DNA from: Clarkia xantiana subsp. parviflora
Taxonomy: Eukaryota; Streptophyta; Magnoliopsida; Myrtales; Onagraceae
DNA: 64,000 nucleotides
Assembly (NCBI GenBank): GCA_036873135.1
Contig: JAPTYO010000008.1
Span: 28,608,761 to 28,672,760, forward strand
Direction of reading: 5' to 3'
Positions 59,865 to 64,000 of this stretch are shown in pieces (position 1 is the stretch's first letter; each line of letters opens with the position of its first letter). Position numbers and translations under genes: made by a program. The notes under the pieces are model-generated. The model saw nothing but the letters and a program-made list of their open reading frames with translations, had not been told where the DNA came from and did not search any database.

Positions 59865-60654
59865 GTGGGTTCCCTACAATCAGTCCGCCATCAAAGGGAA
59901 GAGATGATGGGAAGCCAATAAGTTTGTGGATGGCGATATGAAGCCTCTGATGGGACGTTGATATCGGGGCGGCTGTATGTCGATCCGAATGTATATCCCA
60001 CAGGTGGATTTTTTCTTCTAACGATCTGTTTCCTTTCGCTCTTCTCGTAACCCGCTTCTTTGCTGACCTGCACGAGGGGTAAGCCGGGGGTGGAACCGGC
60101 GAACCCTCTCTGATGCTTAAGTAAGTACAGTATTCTAGAGAGAGAAACTAGAGTGAAGGCAGAGCTCAAATATGCAAGAGTTCATAAGTCCCAAATGAGA
60201 AGAACTTGAGCCCTATATATAGGCTTCAAGGGGGATTAAGACAGCTAATGACGTCATTAATCCCTAAACGTGCTTTATTAATAGATAATGAAGAGCTTAA
60301 ACCCTTGTAAGTATGGGACAGTTCGTAGTGTCGTGCAGGGGTTGTGTGCGTAAGGCGTTGACGGGTCTCCGTGAGGTATGACCCGGACGACAGTCCTTCG
60401 GACGTCGCATACACCCTTTAGTCTTACGCGTTAGTTCGATGGGAAGTGGTGTCGAGGTTGGGTTGGTTCGATCTCAACATGGTGAGATCGGACTAGTTAT
60501 GGTACGAACGGGTGTTTTTTTCCCATCCGGGTCGTTTTCTCCTGCGGGTGGTGTGTTCGGGTCAATGTTTCTATTTGCAATCGTGTGTGGGGTTATCGTG
60601 ATAATACAATACAATCCAAACTAAAACATGTTCAAATTGGGCATATGTCCATCA
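59865..60654 (-). mobile_element. E5: LTR fragment of the E1-E4 group
   Basis: The right end CATATGTCCATCA at 60654, followed by a polypurine-tract region, marks a 3' LTR on the minus strand. It has the group core: TATATATAGGCTTC near 60212, CTAGAGAGAGAAAC near 60135 and AACCCTCTCTGATGCTTAAG (60102-60121). The left border and a target duplication were not resolved. It most resembles E4. Confidence 0.65.
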
Positions 60655-60853
60655 TTTTCCCTCGAGTCAAACAATGGCCTAACCCTTAATTGACTCTATT
60701 TTACGATGGGATGAGACGCTAAATTTGAATCCATTTTTTACATCTTGACGAGTGTACCATATGTTCGCGTGTGCGACGCAGTGTCCCTTATTCTGTTTCT
60801 CAGGGAATTGGAAAACATAGATATTAGCATGAGCATTGGTGTAAACATGGATA
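60655..60853 (-). other. E5 polypurine tract, stem-loop and internal stub
   Basis: GAGTCAA (60664-60670) and TTGACTC (60690-60696) flank a loop as in E1, E2 and E4. The similarity to E4 continues with CTATTTTACGATGGGATGA, then ends where another repeat begins near 60854. Confidence 0.55.
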
Positions 60854-61340
60854 TTGTTGGATTAGGGGGACGTAATACTACGGAATGCTAAACGTGTACT
60901 TGTAAGTAATATAATTACGCAGCAGAATAATGTACACATACCTCAATAGTTTTTCTGCCCAAGGAAGTTGTGGAGGGAGTTCTGATCCTCCGGTCGGAAC
61001 ACGTACAAGTTCTTCGTGAGAAGAAGTCCTACGCGGTATAAGCTCCACAGCAAATCCTCTGATCGATTCTTCATCTGGGAAAGAACCTCGGACTGAATGC
61101 TCGGAAGCAATTTGGCACACCAATAGTGGTGTTAGGGGGGCCGGCCGAAATATTCTTGTAGAGAGAAAATGATTTCTCTCAAATCACAACTTAGGAGGGG
61201 TTGTAATAAAGGTGTGTTTGGGAGTGACCCTAAGACCTCCTTATATAGTGGGAGGAGGAGAAAATCCTCCTCCCTACTATTAGGGTTTCGGATGTCTATG
61301 CTATGTGGGTGGGAGGCCCAATTTTGGGAGTATTGTTCCG
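60854..61340 (-). repeat. possible LTR in minus orientation
   Basis: On the minus strand it has a TATA-like CTATATAAGG (about 61240-61249), a following leader and an end CCCCCTAATCCAACA at 60854, typical of an LTR 3' end. No primer site follows, and its orientation opposes the adjacent Copia reading frame, so the two may come from different elements or a rearrangement. Confidence 0.3.
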
Positions 61341-62990
61341 GTAACGAGCATTATTCCTAGCGGGAGCGATGTTCAAGCTCAAGATGTGATTAACGAGCCT
61401 AGACGTAGTCAAAGGCATCGAACTTCTCCCAAGAAGTATCCCATCGAAAGGGGTGTGTTATTCACCATGATTTCGGTTGATGAACCGGTAACGGTTAAAC
61501 AAGCTTTGGAAGGACCTCAAGCGAAGCAATGGAGGATTAGATTGTCTCTATGAAAGCCAATTCGGTGTGGTCTTTGGTTGATTTACCTGCTAACCGCAGG
61601 GGTAAAGAAGGTTTTGAAATTGAAACTCACTACTGATGGAGACGTCGAGTGGTACAAAGCTCGACTCGTTGCGAGAGGATATACCCAACTTCGCAGAGTG
61701 GACTTTGATGAGACATACTCGCCGAATGTGCGTTACATCACAGTCCGGGCCATTATGGCCCTGGTCGCATGCCTCGATTTAGAGCTGCACCAAATAGATG
61801 TTAAGACTGCACTCTTCCACGGAAACCTGGAGGAAGATATCTATATGGAGCAACCAGAGGGTTTCATTACTCATGGTAACGAACATAAAGTTTGTTAACT
61901 CCAAAGATTAATCTATAGTCTTAAATAATCATCCCGTTAATGGTACCGCAGGTTCCACGAGGAAATCGTTGGAAACGGATGCGTGAATCTTCATGATGAT
62001 CCATGCGTGTACACGAAGAACTCTGAGTCGAAGTACGTTATCCGTACATTATATGTGGATGACATACTGCTTGCCGCGAACGATGTGAGTTACATGAATG
62101 AATCAAAGTCATGGTTGGCATCTGTATTCGAGATGAAAGACATGGGATAAGCCACGTACATCCTAGGCATTAAGATTGCTAGGGATGGGGCTGCTCAAAA
62201 CTATTCCTCTCTCAAGAATCCTATATAAACAAATTGTTGAGAAGGTTCAGACTACAAGACGCCAAATGCGTGGATACGCCAGTCGTCTTTGGGTGCGCGT
62301 TGTCGAAACGTGAGGGCCCGAAAGACCTGGCTGAGCGTGAGATGAAAAGTGCAGATTATCTTAGCATGGTTGGTAGTCTAATGTACGCCACGCAATGCAC
62401 TCGTCCAGACATATGTTACGCTATGGGCCTAGTAGAACGATTCTAATCAGATCCTGGCTATCAACATTTAAAAGGTCGTGAAACGAATTATTCGATACCT
62501 GAAAGTTACTGCCGACTATGGACTGTACTATGAGGGTGGAAAACTATAATTTACTGGGTTCAGTGACGCCGACCACGGTGGCGATCTGGATGATCGTAAG
62601 TCCACCTCAGGAGGAGTATTTCTCATTGCTAATGCCGTCGTTTCATGGGTGAGCAAGAAGCAAACCTATGTTGCGCTGTCTATGATGGAATCCGAATTCG
62701 TTGCCCTCTCTAAGAATGCACCGGAAGCAATTTGGCTTAAAAGGCTCTTAACTTCATTCCTTGGTGTCGAGGACGGGAGTAAGCCTGTGAGGGTATACTC
62801 TGACAGTCAAGCAGCGATTGCAGCAGTTAAGAATCCTAAGTACCATAACAAGACGAAACATATTGATGTGAAATATAATTATGCTAAAAGTGTTGTAGAA
62901 GAAAAATTAATCACTTTATAATACTTTTCCTCTAAAAGTATGGTGGCGGACCCATTGATTAAACTGTTACGCAGGAATGTTTTCGAAAAG
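61341..62990 (+). pseudogene. Copia pol fragment (RT and RNase H), decayed
   Basis: Integrase-RT linker with RRSQRHRTSPKKYP near 61400, then reverse transcriptase: WYKARLVARGYTQ near 61650, DVKTALFHGNLEEDIYMEQP near 61800 and YVDDILLA near 62055. Next come MVGSLMYATQCTRPDI near 62370 and RNase H with SDADHGGD, KSTSGG, MESEFVAL and DSQAAIAAVKNPKYHNKTKH to about 62990. Gag, protease and integrase are missing. At least six stops or frameshifts break it. It is a different Copia lineage from the element at 26261-31859. Confidence 0.8.
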
Positions 62991-64000
62991 CACGTCAAAA
63001 TTCTTGAACTGCGTAGGGTTAAGAGGCTTGTTTAGTGATGATAAAATTTTGAGATTTAAAGTAATATTTGCATAAAAAGGAATTTTAATTTGAGTTTATG
63101 ATCTTACGACGTCATAATGTTTGAATTACATCGGATTTTACGGTCTATAAACTAGTCGTAGGAGAGGCAATCCTCCCATATAAAACATGTCGAAGACCTT
63201 GTCACACAGGCTCGGTCGTCTTGACGGAACAGAGAAGGATAACCTCTACCAGATCAAGACTAGCTAAGAACCATGGTGGTTTTCAAAAGATAAACCTGGT
63301 TAAGCAAAACGATCATTAGGTTTTGGGGTACCATGACATTATCTAAGTTTTGCGTATCGTTGTGACGAACTTTGTTCGTCATCAACCAAATTATGGGCCA
63401 GATGACAAGTCTGTGATATGATATAAAATTTCCCTTTCCTGATAACACGTAAGTTCAGGTTATGCTATCGACGCGCGCTTCATACTGCGCGTGCCATGTT
63501 CGACCACGGGGTCAGACTCGGTTGTGCTAGGTCGTTCCACGAGATTCGGATGGGCAAAAACTTCTTCACCTTGAGCGTGTGACTGATCCCAGACGCTATA
63601 TGAAGAAGCATCTGAAATATCCTTCAAGACTCAGAACTCATATCTAAAGTCAAGCTCAATGTTTGCTTCCTGGCGTACGAGCGCAGTGCTGAACAAAAAG
63701 GCCAAGTGACCACGTCTTTGAAAACTGGTTGAGTTTGACTAATGATATGAGCGATGGGGATGGTCATGTACACCTGTAATTCTTTGACTCTTGTATTCAC
63801 TAGGTGGTCACCAATCTGATATTAGTTGAAAGGTTGTGAATATTTGTACGAATGCCTTGGAGAAGTGTTCCTATATGGAAACTAGGCAATTGGAGAATGA
63901 CATTTGACCTAGGATACAACACGGCACAGTTTGTTACAAGTTGATCAACGTTCCGCGGGCGCTACAATACTCCTAACAGATGAGTACCACGATGCCCATC
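62991..64000. other. probable 3' part of the Copia fragment and unannotated DNA
   Basis: No gene is seen. The sequence just after the RNase H frame is likely the element's 3' untranslated region. No LTR border or polypurine tract could be placed before the window ends. Confidence 0.35.

Overview
This 64 kb window is nuclear DNA of a flowering plant, probably a eudicot. The evidence is AT-rich intergenic DNA, short GT-AG introns, a RIPK-type receptor-like cytoplasmic kinase, a four-exon subtilase, the first exon of an RBX1 gene, a B3/REM-type pseudogene, and a dense pile of plant LTR retrotransposons, inverted-repeat DNA transposons and a CACTA end. Only two host genes look complete: the kinase (12764-14372, +, 5 exons, 430 aa) and the subtilase (51693-55139, +, 4 exons, 754 aa). 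No prokaryotic, organellar, rRNA or tRNA genes were seen.

Layout. 1-12.7 kb is gene-free and holds small DNA transposons: a Harbinger-like MITE at 1438-2226, an inverted-repeat element at 2231-4056 with a smaller one nested in it, a MULE-like element at 7152-7808, two inverted helitron-like repeats near 6.0 and 9.8 kb, and SINE-like pieces. 12.76-14.37 kb is the kinase. 14.72-33.30 kb is one foldback DNA transposon split by two LTR elements: a Ty3/gypsy element here called E1 (14818-26005, minus, 5-bp duplication GTCCG) and a Copia element (26261-31859, plus, duplication GTCCC). 33.67-33.81 kb is RBX1 exon 1, cut by the left LTR of a third element (E3, plus). That LTR is itself split by E2 (34685-48078, minus, duplication CCCGC), whose gag is split by E4 (43339-46574, minus, duplication ATGCA). 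48.1-50.5 kb is a decayed remainder of E3. 51.7-55.1 kb is the subtilase, with a foldback MULE-type MITE in intron 2. 57.8-64 kb holds a CACTA terminus, a two-domain B3 pseudogene, a further LTR fragment of the E1-E4 group (E5) and a broken Copia RT/RNase H segment.

Main result. E1 and E2 belong to one unusual non-autonomous Ty3/gypsy family. Each encodes gag, protease and then a second partial gag module with its own CHHC knuckle, and no reverse transcriptase, RNase H or integrase. On the opposite strand each carries a five-exon gene. Its four introns sit at the same positions and phases in both copies; intron 1 is 76 bp, exon 2 is 88 bp and exon 4 is 242 bp in both. A roughly 66-bp palindromic tandem array lies just upstream. 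Introns can survive retrotransposition because the gene is antisense to the genomic RNA. E1, E2, E4 and E5 also share a short stem-loop next to the polypurine tract, and all five share an LTR core. Extra antisense ORFs are known in some plant Ty3/gypsy lineages. The gag-protease-gag arrangement, the conserved spliced structure and the palindromic upstream array are the parts most worth checking.
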